The notes below the pieces were generated by a model, which saw nothing but the letters and a program-made list of their open reading frames with translations, had not been told where the DNA came from and did no database searches. This document shows positions 44,238 through 53,360 of a DNA stretch of 64,000 nt, piece by piece. The first letter of the stretch is position 1. Each line of letters starts with the position of its first letter. Location: positions 186,001-250,000 of the forward strand of contig NZ_JANKBZ010000007.1 in assembly GCF_024623785.1 (NCBI RefSeq), in the 5' to 3' direction. Source of the stretch: Archangium lipolyticum (lineage in GTDB: Bacteria; Myxococcota; Myxococcia; Myxococcales; Myxococcaceae). A program made the translations under genes and the position numbers.

Positions 44238-45304
44238 GCCGCCTGCGGGTCCTCATCGTCGATGACTCGCTGACGGTGCGCCGCCGGCTGGCGGATGCCT
44301 TCGCGTTCGACCCGTCGTACGAGGTGGTGGGGGAGGCCTCCGATGGTCAGCAGGCCTTCGAGCAGTGCCAGCGCCTGCGCCCGGACGTGGTGACGATGGA
44401 CCTGGTCATGCCGAAGGTGGATGGGCTCCGGGCCACCGAGCTCATCATGGCCCACTGCCCCACGCCCATTGTCGTCCTCTCGGCGACCGAGAATCGCACG
44501 GAGGGGCTGCGGACGTTGGACGCGCTGGCCGCGGGTGCGGTGGACGCGGTGGACAAGCCCTCGGGGACCCTGGACTCGCGGTGGATGGAGACGCTGGTGT
44601 CACGGGTGCGGGTGGCGGCGCGCGTGCGCGTCATCACCCACGTCCGGGCCCGGTTGCGGACGGAGGAGGCCCGTTCACACGCGCCGCCACCGCGCGTGCA
44701 GCCCCCCGTCGTGCCGCCCCGGTTGCTGGTGATGGGGGCCTCCACCGGAGGGCCCGCGGCCGTGCGCCACATCCTCCGTTCGTTGGCTCCGGGCTTCCCC
44801 CTGCCGGTGCTGCTGGTGCTCCACATCACCGAGCACTTCGACACCGCCATGGCCGAGTGGTTGGAGGCGCAAAGTGGCCTGTCGGTGCGAAGTGCCGTGG
44901 ACGGGGAGCCGCTGCCGATGCCGGGCCGGGTGGTGGTGCGGATGGCACCGGGCAACCGGCACCTCGTGGTACGGGGGGGGCGGTTGCGGTTGGTGGACGG
45001 GCCGGAGCGCCACTCGTGCCGTCCCTCGGTGGACGAGCTCTTCGAGTCGGTGGCCCGCGAGCTGGGGGCGGCCTCCATTGGCTGCCTGTTGACGGGGATG
45101 GGGCGGGACGGGGCCGAGGGATTGTCGGCGATGCGACGCGCGGGGGCCCCCACGGTGGTGGAGGATGAATCCACCTGCGTGGTATTCGGAATGCCCCGAG
45201 AGGCCATCCGGTTGGGGGCCGCGCAGCACGTGGTGGGATTGACGGAGATTCCTCCTCTGCTGGCGGCGCTCTCTCGCGGGGGGGCCAGGGAAGGATTGTC
45301 ATGA
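44234..45304 (+). CDS. cheB: CheB protein-glutamate methylesterase
   Basis: This 356-residue protein has a receiver (about 1-125: VLIVDDSLTVRRRLADAF, phosphorylated Asp in TMDLVMPKVDGL, Lys in VDKPSG) and a methylesterase domain (about 155-350). The catalytic triad is visible in GASTGGP (Ser), LHITEHF (His) and CLLTGMGRDGAEGL (Asp). It removes methyl groups added by CheR and so sets adaptation. It overlaps cheA by 4 nt, ensuring balanced synthesis. Confidence 0.93.
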   Translation: MSRLRVLIVDDSLTVRRRLADAFAFDPSYEVVGEASDGQQAFEQCQRLRPDVVTMDLVMPKVDGLRATELIMAHCPTPIVVLSATENRTEGLRTLDALAAGAVDAVDKPSGTLDSRWMETLVSRVRVAARVRVITHVRARLRTEEARSHAPPPRVQPPVVPPRLLVMGASTGGPAAVRHILRSLAPGFPLPVLLVLHITEHFDTAMAEWLEAQSGLSVRSAVDGEPLPMPGRVVVRMAPGNRHLVVRGGRLRLVDGPERHSCRPSVDELFESVARELGAASIGCLLTGMGRDGAEGLSAMRRAGAPTVVEDESTCVVFGMPREAIRLGAAQHVVGLTEIPPLLAALSRGGAREGLS

Positions 45305-46467
45305 AGGCACGTGTGCTCATCGTGGACGACAGCGTGACGGTCCGGGCGGACCTGCGCGGGGTGCTGAGCACCGCTGGCTTTGGCACCACGTTGTGCGAGA
45401 GCCTCGCGGTCGCCCGCAAGGCGCTGAGCGAGAGTGAGTTCGACCTGCTCATCCTGGACATGCTGCTGCCGGATGGTGACGGCGTGGAGCTGCTGGAGGA
45501 GCTGCGCCGGGTGCCTCGCACGGCGAACCTGCCGGTGCTGATGCTGTCCACCGAGGCGGCGGTCATCCAGCGGCTCAAGGGCCTGTCCCACGGTGCCAAC
45601 GACTACGTGGGCAAGCCCTATGACTCGGCCTACGTGGTGCGGCGCGCCCACGAGCTGACGCAGCTGCCGGATTCGGATGGCACGCCCCGGCTGGTGTCGG
45701 CCGGGCGGCGGCGCCGGGTGCTGGTGGTGGACGGCCGCATCGACTTCCGCCACCGCGCCGCGGATGCGCTGCGCAAGGACGGCCACGACGTCATCATCGC
45801 CGAGTCCGGCGACGACGCCATGCGGTTGCTGGAGGCGCAGCCGGTGGACTGCATCCTGCTGGACCTGGAGATGCCGGGGCTGGAGGGACCGGAGTGGGTG
45901 CGCGCCGTGAGGACCCTACCCGGGACGGCCCATGTGGCGGTGGTGGGGCTGACGGCCGGCTTCGACGCGAAGCTCATCTCCGAGGCCCTGGCGGTGAAGG
46001 TGGATGCCTTCTGCTCCAAGACGGAGGACATCGAGGTGCTGCGCGCCCAGGTGCGCACGGAGCTGCGGCGCCGGGCCGAGTCCGAGCAGGCCATGGCGGC
46101 TCCGTCCCCGGCCCATACCCCGGCCATTCCCGTCGTCCCGGTGGTGTCCGTGCCCGCCGCCCCGGCCGCGCACACGCCGTCCCCCGGAGGGATCCATGGC
46201 TCCCTCTTCGAGGCCCTGGTGGCGCGCTGTGGCCTGTCGCCCGTCATCGCCCCGTCCACCATGACGCGTGCGTGCCGCAAGGCCGGCGTGGAGCCGCAGA
46301 TGCTCACCCCCGTGACGCTGGCGAAGGCGCTGCCGAGCATCCGCGACATGCTGCACATCTTCCTCGACGCCCAGGAGGCGGAGCGGCGCATCCAGGCCAT
46401 CCAGGCGCTGGCCCAGGGGGAGCCCGCCAGCGCGGCCTCGCCGGAGAGCAAGAAGTCCCGCGTCTGA
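45301..46467 (+). CDS. Double-receiver response regulator, last gene of the che operon
   Basis: This 388-residue protein has two receiver domains. The first (about 1-120) is complete: VLIVDDSVTVRADLRG, Asp in LLILDMLLPDGDG, Lys in YVGKPYDS. The second (about 138-255) keeps the phospho-Asp in ILLDLEMPGLEG, but its acidic pocket reads VVDGRIDF, losing the second acidic residue. After a Pro/Ala linker, the last 95 residues are helical (LFEALVARCGLSPVIAPSTM) with no DNA-binding or enzymatic motif. Output is probably by protein binding. Confidence 0.88.
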   Translation: MKARVLIVDDSVTVRADLRGVLSTAGFGTTLCESLAVARKALSESEFDLLILDMLLPDGDGVELLEELRRVPRTANLPVLMLSTEAAVIQRLKGLSHGANDYVGKPYDSAYVVRRAHELTQLPDSDGTPRLVSAGRRRRVLVVDGRIDFRHRAADALRKDGHDVIIAESGDDAMRLLEAQPVDCILLDLEMPGLEGPEWVRAVRTLPGTAHVAVVGLTAGFDAKLISEALAVKVDAFCSKTEDIEVLRAQVRTELRRRAESEQAMAAPSPAHTPAIPVVPVVSVPAAPAAHTPSPGGIHGSLFEALVARCGLSPVIAPSTMTRACRKAGVEPQMLTPVTLAKALPSIRDMLHIFLDAQEAERRIQAIQALAQGEPASAASPESKKSRV

Positions 46468-46637
46468 TGGACGGAGGGGAATCTCCGTCGGAACAGAACG
46501 ACTCCTGGAGTCAGGCAGAGCCAGTCACGCCTTCACCAGCGCGCATGACGCAAGCTACGACCCCCGGGACCCGAAGCCGGACGGGGCCCTGCACCCGGGC
46601 GCCTTCGCCTCCCTGGGCCTGGGGGTGGGGGTGGACA
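46467..46637 (+). other. Intergenic segment with a possible truncated-gene tail
   Basis: An ATG at 46467 overlaps the receiver stop (TGATG) and has a Gly/Glu-rich start. A second frame reads AHDASYDPRDPKPDGALHPG followed by AFASLGLGVGVDNAL and a TGA at 46646-46648, just inside the toxin gene. Both look like pieces of one former operon gene joined by a lesion. This suggests that the toxin cassette replaced part of the original eighth che-operon gene. The segment otherwise provides the toxin's upstream region. Confidence 0.35.
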
Positions 46638-48947
46638 ATGCGCTCTGAAGCCCGGGCGCTCAGGTGGGCGGCGCTGCTGGGGGCTGTGCTGCTCTCCACC
46701 GGCTGCGTGACGCTGGCGCCGCGACAGGGCGGCAGCACCGTGGAGGGCCCGCGCACCCTTTCCACATTGCGAGACACGGCGGCCACTGCGTCCCCGTTCG
46801 AGGTGCCCTCCTTTATTGCGTCTACCGAGCTGGGCGAGCGCGCCCTCTCCGCCGAGCCGGGTGAGCAGGAGCGGCTGCACAGCCGCCGCAGCGCCCGCGG
46901 ACTGGGCCCGGACGCTGCCCTGGCGAGCTCGGGTGCCCCTCATGAGTCGCCCTCGTGCGGAGGGCAGGCCGTGCCCCCAGGCTGGCCCGACTTCTCCGCC
47001 GGCGACAGCGAAGCACTCCTCGCCCCCTTCCTCACGTGCACCTCGCCCGCGGAATACGTCACGCTCCAGGAGCGCGTGGACATGCCTCGGCTGGTGGAGT
47101 CGCTGACGGACTGGGATGCCGTGCGACTCGGCTCTCTGGGACCCGTGCGAGAGGACGCGGCCGGCATTCTCAACCGCAAGCGTCTCGCGTTCATCCTCCA
47201 TGCCACGGACAAGTATGGAGTCGCCCATGCCGAAGTGTTCGTCCGCTTCCTCCTCGACTCGGCCCATGACGATGAGCTGCGGGAGATTCTCTTCTGGCTG
47301 GCGCGGGACAAGTGGCTGGACACCACGCTGGGGCTGATGCCCAGGGCCCGTGCGGAGTTGGACGCGCGGAGCCTGAAGCTCTCGGCCCGTCCGGACAGGG
47401 ACTTCCAACCCGGAGACCTGATGCGGGGGGCTGGTCGCGCTGTCACCGAGCTGCTCACCCATGAGCAGGAGAAGAATGCCTGGTACACCCACTACACCCG
47501 GCAACGAGGCCAGCTCCCCCCGTCCTACCAGGAGGACCTCGACGAGGTGGAACGAGAGGTGGCGAAGCAGCACTACTCGGCGGGCAACGTGGTGCTGGGC
47601 AGCGTGGACCACCTCACCTTTGGCGTGCCGCTCGGCTTCTACTACCTCGGGGCGGGTACGGGCCACGGGCTGTATTCGCTCTCGCGGGGCGAGTACGAGC
47701 AGGCCATGCGCGAGCTGACGCCCGTCGCGCTGCTGGCAACCCTGTATGTGGGTGGCAAGGGCGTGCGCACGCTCTACGAAGCCCGGGGAGGAGGAGCCGG
47801 ACTCCAGCGGGGACTCGAGACGGTGCGGGTGCGAGTGAGTCTCCTCGCGGAGAGGACGCGGGAGCTGCAAGCACGGCTGGGCGCGGGCGTGGAGGGCCTG
47901 CGAGAGCTGGCCCGGTACATACAGGCCAGTCGTGAGGCGGGCCGCTTCGTAGCCGTGGGGGGGATGGACGCCGCGCTGGCGCTATACGAAGCGCGGGGGA
48001 ATGTGGCCAAGGCCCGCCCGCTCATGTCCAAGGCCAGGCCCGGGGCCACGGGCTCCCCAGCCGTGAATGGCGGTGAAGCGGCCGGCGCTGGAGAAGCCGC
48101 CGCCGCGGCCGACGAGGCCACACGCCCCTCTCCTATGAAGGCCCCCGCCACGGAGCGTCAGGGCACCCTGGCCTCGCTGGTGGACGAGGGCGTAGGCCAT
48201 ACGCGGGAGGTGGTGGAGGCGAAGCTCGCGGCGGTGGAGCTGGAGGCCACGGGCCCGCGCCTACCCAAGGACGCGAAGGTGCTGAAGCAGCACCAACCCT
48301 CCATCGACGCCGCCCCGCCCGAGGCCCGTGGCAATCCGCGCTGGCGCGAGTACGTCGACTACTACGAGAAGCGCTTGAAAGAGGTGAAGGAGGGCACGGC
48401 CACCGAGGGCCCCCTCAAGTGGGAGCCCTACGAGCGGATGCGCGCGTGGTTTGCCCGGGGGATGGCCTTCGAGCGCGACATGGTGAAGCTGTTGAAGGCT
48501 GACGCGGAGAAGCCTCGGGCCCAGCGCCGCTTCCTCGGGGACTTCGACAGGCCCCGCATTGAAACGCAGGTGGGCGTGAGGAAGTCGGGCCCCGGCCTCC
48601 GCTACGCGGACGTGCTCGTCATCGAAGAGGGGGGAGTTGGCGGGCAGCCACGGCGCGTGGAAACGTTCAGCTTCAAGAGCCGCAACTTCTCGGAACTAGA
48701 CAGCAAAGCAGTGGCAGCGCAGATGATCGAGGACGCCAGGGAAGCTCTGCGGAAGTACGGAGAGACGCTGGACATCCGCCGCGACTCTCTCCAACGTCTT
48801 TTCGGCGCGGCTGGCGAGGTGCCCGTCCAGCGGGTCTGCCTCATCTACGAGGGAGGCGCACTCAAGCCCACGGCTGTAGACGCCTTGAGGACAGCCGTGA
48901 ACGAAACCAAGAAAGCCGTTCCGGGAGTGGGGGTGTTGTTCCAATGA
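46638..48947 (+). CDS. SitA-like lipoprotein polymorphic toxin
   Basis: This 769-residue protein has a lipoprotein leader (AALLGAVLLSTGC). A long N-terminal and middle region (about 120-440) has an amphipathic/hydrophobic part (FGVPLGFYYLGAGTGHGLYS, LTPVALLATLYVGGKGVRTL) of the type seen in Myxococcus SitA delivery domains. An Ala/Pro-rich linker is followed by a C-terminal domain with YADVLVIEE, then RRVETFSFKSRNFSE and AQMIEDAREALRKYG, resembling a PD-(D/E)xK nuclease core. The stop overlaps the next gene by 4 nt. From established knowledge, SitA lipoproteins pass between cells by outer-membrane exchange and kill cells lacking the cognate SitI. The nuclease assignment is inference. Confidence 0.72.
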   Translation: MRSEARALRWAALLGAVLLSTGCVTLAPRQGGSTVEGPRTLSTLRDTAATASPFEVPSFIASTELGERALSAEPGEQERLHSRRSARGLGPDAALASSGAPHESPSCGGQAVPPGWPDFSAGDSEALLAPFLTCTSPAEYVTLQERVDMPRLVESLTDWDAVRLGSLGPVREDAAGILNRKRLAFILHATDKYGVAHAEVFVRFLLDSAHDDELREILFWLARDKWLDTTLGLMPRARAELDARSLKLSARPDRDFQPGDLMRGAGRAVTELLTHEQEKNAWYTHYTRQRGQLPPSYQEDLDEVEREVAKQHYSAGNVVLGSVDHLTFGVPLGFYYLGAGTGHGLYSLSRGEYEQAMRELTPVALLATLYVGGKGVRTLYEARGGGAGLQRGLETVRVRVSLLAERTRELQARLGAGVEGLRELARYIQASREAGRFVAVGGMDAALALYEARGNVAKARPLMSKARPGATGSPAVNGGEAAGAGEAAAAADEATRPSPMKAPATERQGTLASLVDEGVGHTREVVEAKLAAVELEATGPRLPKDAKVLKQHQPSIDAAPPEARGNPRWREYVDYYEKRLKEVKEGTATEGPLKWEPYERMRAWFARGMAFERDMVKLLKADAEKPRAQRRFLGDFDRPRIETQVGVRKSGPGLRYADVLVIEEGGVGGQPRRVETFSFKSRNFSELDSKAVAAQMIEDAREALRKYGETLDIRRDSLQRLFGAAGEVPVQRVCLIYEGGALKPTAVDALRTAVNETKKAVPGVGVLFQ

Positions 48948-50284
48948 AGGTGCTGAGCGTGCACGATTTGAAGCCGGAGGACAGCCTCCTGCTAACCTTC
49001 GACGGTGCCTTCAGTCCACAAGCGGCACTGGAGCGCGAGCTGGCGCCGGTTCTTCAGGCGCTCGAGGAGTACGCCGACGGGTGGATGCCGGACGTTGTCA
49101 AAGGCAAGCGGCAACGCAAGTACGCCCGTGCCGCCGTCTGGAAGTCCCTGGAAGAGGACCGCGATGGGAACAGAGCGGACCTCGGGCTCTACCGGACGGA
49201 GTGGCCCGCGTTGGACATGTGGCTCAGGCTTTGGCTCCCACCGCGAGCTCCCGACCTGGGCATCATGCTCACGGTGAAGCCGCTCTCTTTCTTCGCGGAA
49301 GCGGAGCGCTGTCACCACTTCGTGGAACTGGTGCGCGCCTGGGCCTCTCGCTACCCCGTAACCTATGCCATGGCCCACAGTACCGATGACAGAGCATTGG
49401 CGGGCGCTCCCAATTTCGGCCGTGACGATGAAACTGAATACAGAGACGGTTTCGACAAAATCTACGAGGTGTGCTGGCTCAACGTCTTTGGTCCGAAGTT
49501 GGTGGAGACTGTCGGTCGCGAGCGCATGCTGTCCACTCCAGCCCATCGTGTGGAGGAACTCCCTTCCGGCTCTGTCCTGCTGGTGACGTGGCCCAGCGCG
49601 GCGGATTTCGCGAGCAGGGAGGCCAGGCTCGCGCAGGCCCGCGCCCACGCCCACCTCCGGCCAGACCTCGACTTCGACGCCGTGCTGCGCACCTTGCATG
49701 AGCGGAGTGCCATGCTCGCTCCCGTGGAGCCCCGCTTCCACCCGGACCTGGCTCCGCTCCTTTCGCGTGTGGTGGACCGCGCTGCGAGTTACGAGCGCCA
49801 GCGCAGGATTGCCGAGCTCAGCGCGTGGCAACCACCCGAGCCCGAGGAGTGGCGCCCCGCCGACTCCGCCCTGCCTCCGGACGTGGAGGACATGGAGAGC
49901 GCTCGCAAGCATTACAGCACCCTTGCCGAGCACCTCGTGGCGCTGCTGCACACGGAGGTGCCCTCCGTCTTCGAGGCCACGCCAGAGTCGCTCACGGATG
50001 CCGACTTCTACTTCTGGCGCGAGGAATTCCCGAAGAGCCGCCTGCGGGAAGTCATCGACGAACACGCGGTGCCCGCCATTGGCGCGTACCTGGGCGAGGT
50101 ACTGGTGCGCAACCTTGGCGGCAGGTGGATACCGCGCCAGAAGCTCGAGGAGGCCCAGGTACTCGTGGGCAACCGCGTGTGGCTTCCCTTCGTTCGGGCC
50201 CGCAACTACATGCGCTCGCGACAGTCGCTCCTGGACTACTCCCTCACCTACCTCTACCGCATCGCCGAGCGGCACCGGGGCTGA
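48944..50284 (+). CDS. Immunity protein, Imm52-like, with extra C-terminal domain
   Basis: This 446-residue cytosolic protein is coupled to the toxin by ATGA. Residues about 75-260 resemble Imm52-type immunity proteins: YEVCWLNVFGPKLVETVGRE, then LSTPAHRVEELPSGSVLLVT and DLDFDAVLRTLHERSAMLAP. The last 130 residues form a second helical unit (DFYFWREEFPKSRLREVIDE, then VPAIGAYLGEVLVRNLGGRW). This is large for an immunity protein (typically 100-250 residues). The second unit may broaden protection or be a fused former gene. Function is inferred from position and partial family resemblance. Confidence 0.65.
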   Translation: MKVLSVHDLKPEDSLLLTFDGAFSPQAALERELAPVLQALEEYADGWMPDVVKGKRQRKYARAAVWKSLEEDRDGNRADLGLYRTEWPALDMWLRLWLPPRAPDLGIMLTVKPLSFFAEAERCHHFVELVRAWASRYPVTYAMAHSTDDRALAGAPNFGRDDETEYRDGFDKIYEVCWLNVFGPKLVETVGRERMLSTPAHRVEELPSGSVLLVTWPSAADFASREARLAQARAHAHLRPDLDFDAVLRTLHERSAMLAPVEPRFHPDLAPLLSRVVDRAASYERQRRIAELSAWQPPEPEEWRPADSALPPDVEDMESARKHYSTLAEHLVALLHTEVPSVFEATPESLTDADFYFWREEFPKSRLREVIDEHAVPAIGAYLGEVLVRNLGGRWIPRQKLEEAQVLVGNRVWLPFVRARNYMRSRQSLLDYSLTYLYRIAERHRG

Positions 50285-50433
50285 GGTGCGAAACGATACA
50301 GTGCGCGCGTCCCCGCGCCATATGCCCACGGACACTCCTGCCCCTTACGGGTGCTCCGGCCACTGGAAGTGGCTCAGCAGCCGCACCACGTTGGGCCAGT
50401 GGTGACGCATGAGGATGACGAGGACGCCGGTGC

Positions 50434-51435
50434 TCAGGCGCCCTGCTGGCGCTCCAGCGCGCGCAGCGCGGCGCGGGTCCGCCTCAGCCCCACCACGTAG
50501 ACGACGGCCAGCACCGCCAGGCAGGCCAGCCCCAGCCAGGTGTAGCGGCGGACGAGGTCCATCTCGCTCCAGCCGTAGGTGTCGGCGAGCACGGAGGGAT
50601 CGGACAGTCCGGAGCCCTCGTTCATGCCGAAGGGAATGAGCTCGAGGTTGCTTCGGGCGGCCCACCACTCGGTGAAGGCGTCCATGAAGGACACGGCGCC
50701 GATGACCAGGTAGCCCCAGTGCAGCCAGCCCCGGCGGAGGGCGGAGTCCCTGGGCGCGTAGAGGGTCGCCATCAGGAGGCTGCCGATGACCAGACAGCCC
50801 CCATCGCCGCCGAAGGTGAAGAACTGTCTGGCCGTGGAGACGGAGAACCCCACGGTGCACACGAGCTGCAGGACGAGCCCCGTGGCTCCGGCGATCATCA
50901 GGAGCCGGCGCTGGGTGAGATAACCGCGGAAGATGAGCGCTCCGAGCGAGGCGGCCAGCAACACGAAGACGACGCTGGAGCGCTCCCTCCAGATGGGGGT
51001 GAACCAGGGCCCGGGGATGGCGGGAAAGCCGCTGAACCAGGCGCAGACGGCGTGCCCCAGCTCGTGGATCCACATGGACAGGAAGGTGCGGAGCAGCGCG
51101 CGCAGCAGGGGCGACTGCATGAGCAGCCAGGCCACGGCCAGCGCCACGGGGAGGGCGAACCGGTGCAGCCGCAGCTCGTCCCGGGCGTCGTCGAGATCTC
51201 CCCTCCAGGAGAGGGTCTCCGGCGGGAGGTGGGGAGGGCGCTCGGGCTCGGGGAAGGCGAGGGCGGGAAGCGCCTGGGGCTCCTCCACGACGGGCACCGG
51301 GAGCGCGGCCTTCGCGGCGAGTTGTGCGGCCCGCGCTTCCGCCTTGGCGTAGAGGACGCCGCACCTCGGGCACTCCGGCGCGAGGATGCGGGGCTCTCCA
51401 CAGCGGGGGCAGACCTTGGGCTGGTGGCTCTCCAT
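50434..51435 (-). CDS. M50-type membrane metalloprotease with N-terminal zinc ribbon
   Basis: This 333-residue protein has an N-terminal zinc ribbon (CPRCGEPRILAPECPRCGVL, residues about 9-28), a Pro-rich linker, and about seven membrane segments. The HExxH site lies within the membrane block (MWIHELGHAVCAWFSG), as in site-2-type intramembrane proteases. A clear NPDG motif is absent, and a late GFSVSTARQFFTFGGDGG loop may supply other residues. It would cut membrane-bound substrates near the bilayer. The ATG at 51435 is only 14 bp from the divergent gene's ATG. Confidence 0.75.
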   Translation of the reverse strand: MESHQPKVCPRCGEPRILAPECPRCGVLYAKAEARAAQLAAKAALPVPVVEEPQALPALAFPEPERPPHLPPETLSWRGDLDDARDELRLHRFALPVALAVAWLLMQSPLLRALLRTFLSMWIHELGHAVCAWFSGFPAIPGPWFTPIWRERSSVVFVLLAASLGALIFRGYLTQRRLLMIAGATGLVLQLVCTVGFSVSTARQFFTFGGDGGCLVIGSLLMATLYAPRDSALRRGWLHWGYLVIGAVSFMDAFTEWWAARSNLELIPFGMNEGSGLSDPSVLADTYGWSEMDLVRRYTWLGLACLAVLAVVYVVGLRRTRAALRALERQQGA

Positions 51436-51449
51436 GGGATGTAGTGTAC

Positions 51450-53360
51450 ATGGCGCCCATGGGAAGGAACGAGGCGGGCGCCGGACGGTGGGCGCCGCTG
51501 GTGGCCGTGTTGCTCGGGACGTTGCTGTGGCCCTCGGCGTGGGTGGGGGAGCCACCGCACTCGGCCGACCACAACGTCCACCTGGCCAACGCGGTGGAGA
51601 CGGGGCTCCTGTTGCGCTCCGGGCGCCTGGTGGGCTGGAGCGACTTCCAGTTCGCGGGACATCCGGCCAACGCCTTCTACCCGCCGCTCGTCAACCTCAC
51701 CGTGCCCGCGCTCCACCTGCTCACCGGGGGCCTCCTGGGCTGGGATGGGACGTACTCGGCCGTCCTCCTGGTGTTCCTCGGGGGCTTCGCGCTGGCGCTG
51801 TTCCTGCTGCTGCGCCCGGTGCTCGGCCCGCTCTGGGCGCTGGGGGCGCTGGGCCTCTGCCTCTTCGTGGACAAGGGCGGCACGTACGCGGGTGGCCGGC
51901 ACTGGTACCTCGACATGGGCGTCTGGCCGTTCGGCGCGTCCGTGGCCCTGGTGCTGGCGGCGCTCGCGCGGCTGCCGGAGTACCTGGTGGGGGGAGGGCG
52001 CCGCGAGGCCCTCGTTCCGGGGGTATTGCTGGGCCTGGGCCTGCTGGCGCACCCCTTCGCGCTCGTCCTCTTCTTCCCGCTGGCCGCGCCGCTGGTGGCC
52101 CTCTTCTGGAAGGAGGCCGGAGGCGGACTCCGTGCCCCGCGGCGGTGGCTGGCCGTGTCCGCCATCGGCCTGGGTCTGGCGGCGTGGTGGCTCGTCCCGT
52201 TCCTCCTCCGGGGTGGGCAGGCCGAGCACGTGGGGTCGCCGCCTCAATCCCTGGCGAGGCTGTGGAGCGGAATCTGGGGCGGCGAGCTCGTGCCGGGGCT
52301 GCCGGGTTGGGTGGGGCCGTTGGCCGTGGTGGGGTCGGGGGTCGCGTGGTTGAAGGGAGGCGCGCGCGGGCGCTGGCTCGTGCTCGCCACCTGGGGCGCG
52401 TTGCTGCTGACGACGGACGGGCCGTACCGCCTCCTGGGGCTGGAGAAGAACCGGACGATCGAGGGGCTACAGGTGGTGCGCTTCCGGGCGGTGGGGCGCC
52501 TGTTTCTCGTGGGGCTCGCCGTGCTGACCGTGCGCGAGCTGTTCGCCACGCTGCGCGCGCGCCAGTGGAGGAGCGCGGGGGCGTTGGGGCTCCTGGCGTG
52601 CGCGGGCGTGGTGACGTGGCGTCTTCGAGGGGGAGATCCTCCAAGGGGCACCTCGGAGCCACCCAAGCAGTTCCAGTGCTACACGGCCGAGGAGGAGGCC
52701 GGGCTCGAGCAACTGCTGCGGGAGACCCTCCCGCGAATGGGGGAGGGTCGCCTGGCGCTCTACACTCCCTCTCCCCACCGCCACTGCCTGATGCTCGCGG
52801 TGTCCTGGGTGGAGCGCCCCTTCTTCAAGGTGGGCTACACGCCGGCCACCGTCTTCGGCGGCAAGTTCAGCACCACGGACCCGGTGATGCTGGGACACCT
52901 GGGAGTGACGGCGGTGCTGATGGACGCCCCGGCCGATGCGTCGCTGGCGGGCCTGCCGGTGCTCGCGCGGTGGGGGCGGTTCGAACTGCGGGAGCTCCAA
53001 CCCCTCCCGCGCGTCGTCACCGGGACGCCCGGAGCGCGGGTGGAGGTGCTGTCCTGGGAGGACGAGGCGGTGCGCCTGCGCATCACCGGGCCCGAGCCCA
53101 CCGACGTCTTGCTGTGGATGGGCTGGGCCCCCGAATGGCGTGCGACCCGGGAGGGACGTGAGGTGCCGCTCGAGCCCGCGCTCGTCGAGGACGCACGGCT
53201 GATGAAGCTGCGCGCGGCGCCGGGCGAGGTGGAGCTGCGCTTCGGGCCCTCGCGAGGAGCGCGTCCGGCGGCGCTCCTCACGGTGCTGACACTCCTGGGA
53301 ATGGCGTGGGCCGCATGGTCACGTCCACGCCCTTCCTCCGTCAGTGGATCGTCTTCTTGA
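51450..53360 (+). CDS. Polytopic membrane protein with C-terminal soluble domain, possible GT-C glycosyltransferase
   Basis: About 636 residues with roughly eleven membrane segments in the first 420. The first loop has acidic and His residues (GEPPHSADHNVHLANAVETG, then FAGHPANAFYPPL), as in GT39/YfhO-like lipid-linked sugar transferases. Residues about 430-610 form a soluble periplasmic part (ALYTPSPHRHCLMLAVSW, FFKVGYTPATVFGGKFSTTD), and a last helix ends the chain. The C-terminus overlaps the convergent ferritin-like gene by 20 bp. Substrate unknown. Confidence 0.6.
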   Translation: MAPMGRNEAGAGRWAPLVAVLLGTLLWPSAWVGEPPHSADHNVHLANAVETGLLLRSGRLVGWSDFQFAGHPANAFYPPLVNLTVPALHLLTGGLLGWDGTYSAVLLVFLGGFALALFLLLRPVLGPLWALGALGLCLFVDKGGTYAGGRHWYLDMGVWPFGASVALVLAALARLPEYLVGGGRREALVPGVLLGLGLLAHPFALVLFFPLAAPLVALFWKEAGGGLRAPRRWLAVSAIGLGLAAWWLVPFLLRGGQAEHVGSPPQSLARLWSGIWGGELVPGLPGWVGPLAVVGSGVAWLKGGARGRWLVLATWGALLLTTDGPYRLLGLEKNRTIEGLQVVRFRAVGRLFLVGLAVLTVRELFATLRARQWRSAGALGLLACAGVVTWRLRGGDPPRGTSEPPKQFQCYTAEEEAGLEQLLRETLPRMGEGRLALYTPSPHRHCLMLAVSWVERPFFKVGYTPATVFGGKFSTTDPVMLGHLGVTAVLMDAPADASLAGLPVLARWGRFELRELQPLPRVVTGTPGARVEVLSWEDEAVRLRITGPEPTDVLLWMGWAPEWRATREGREVPLEPALVEDARLMKLRAAPGEVELRFGPSRGARPAALLTVLTLLGMAWAAWSRPRPSSVSGSSS

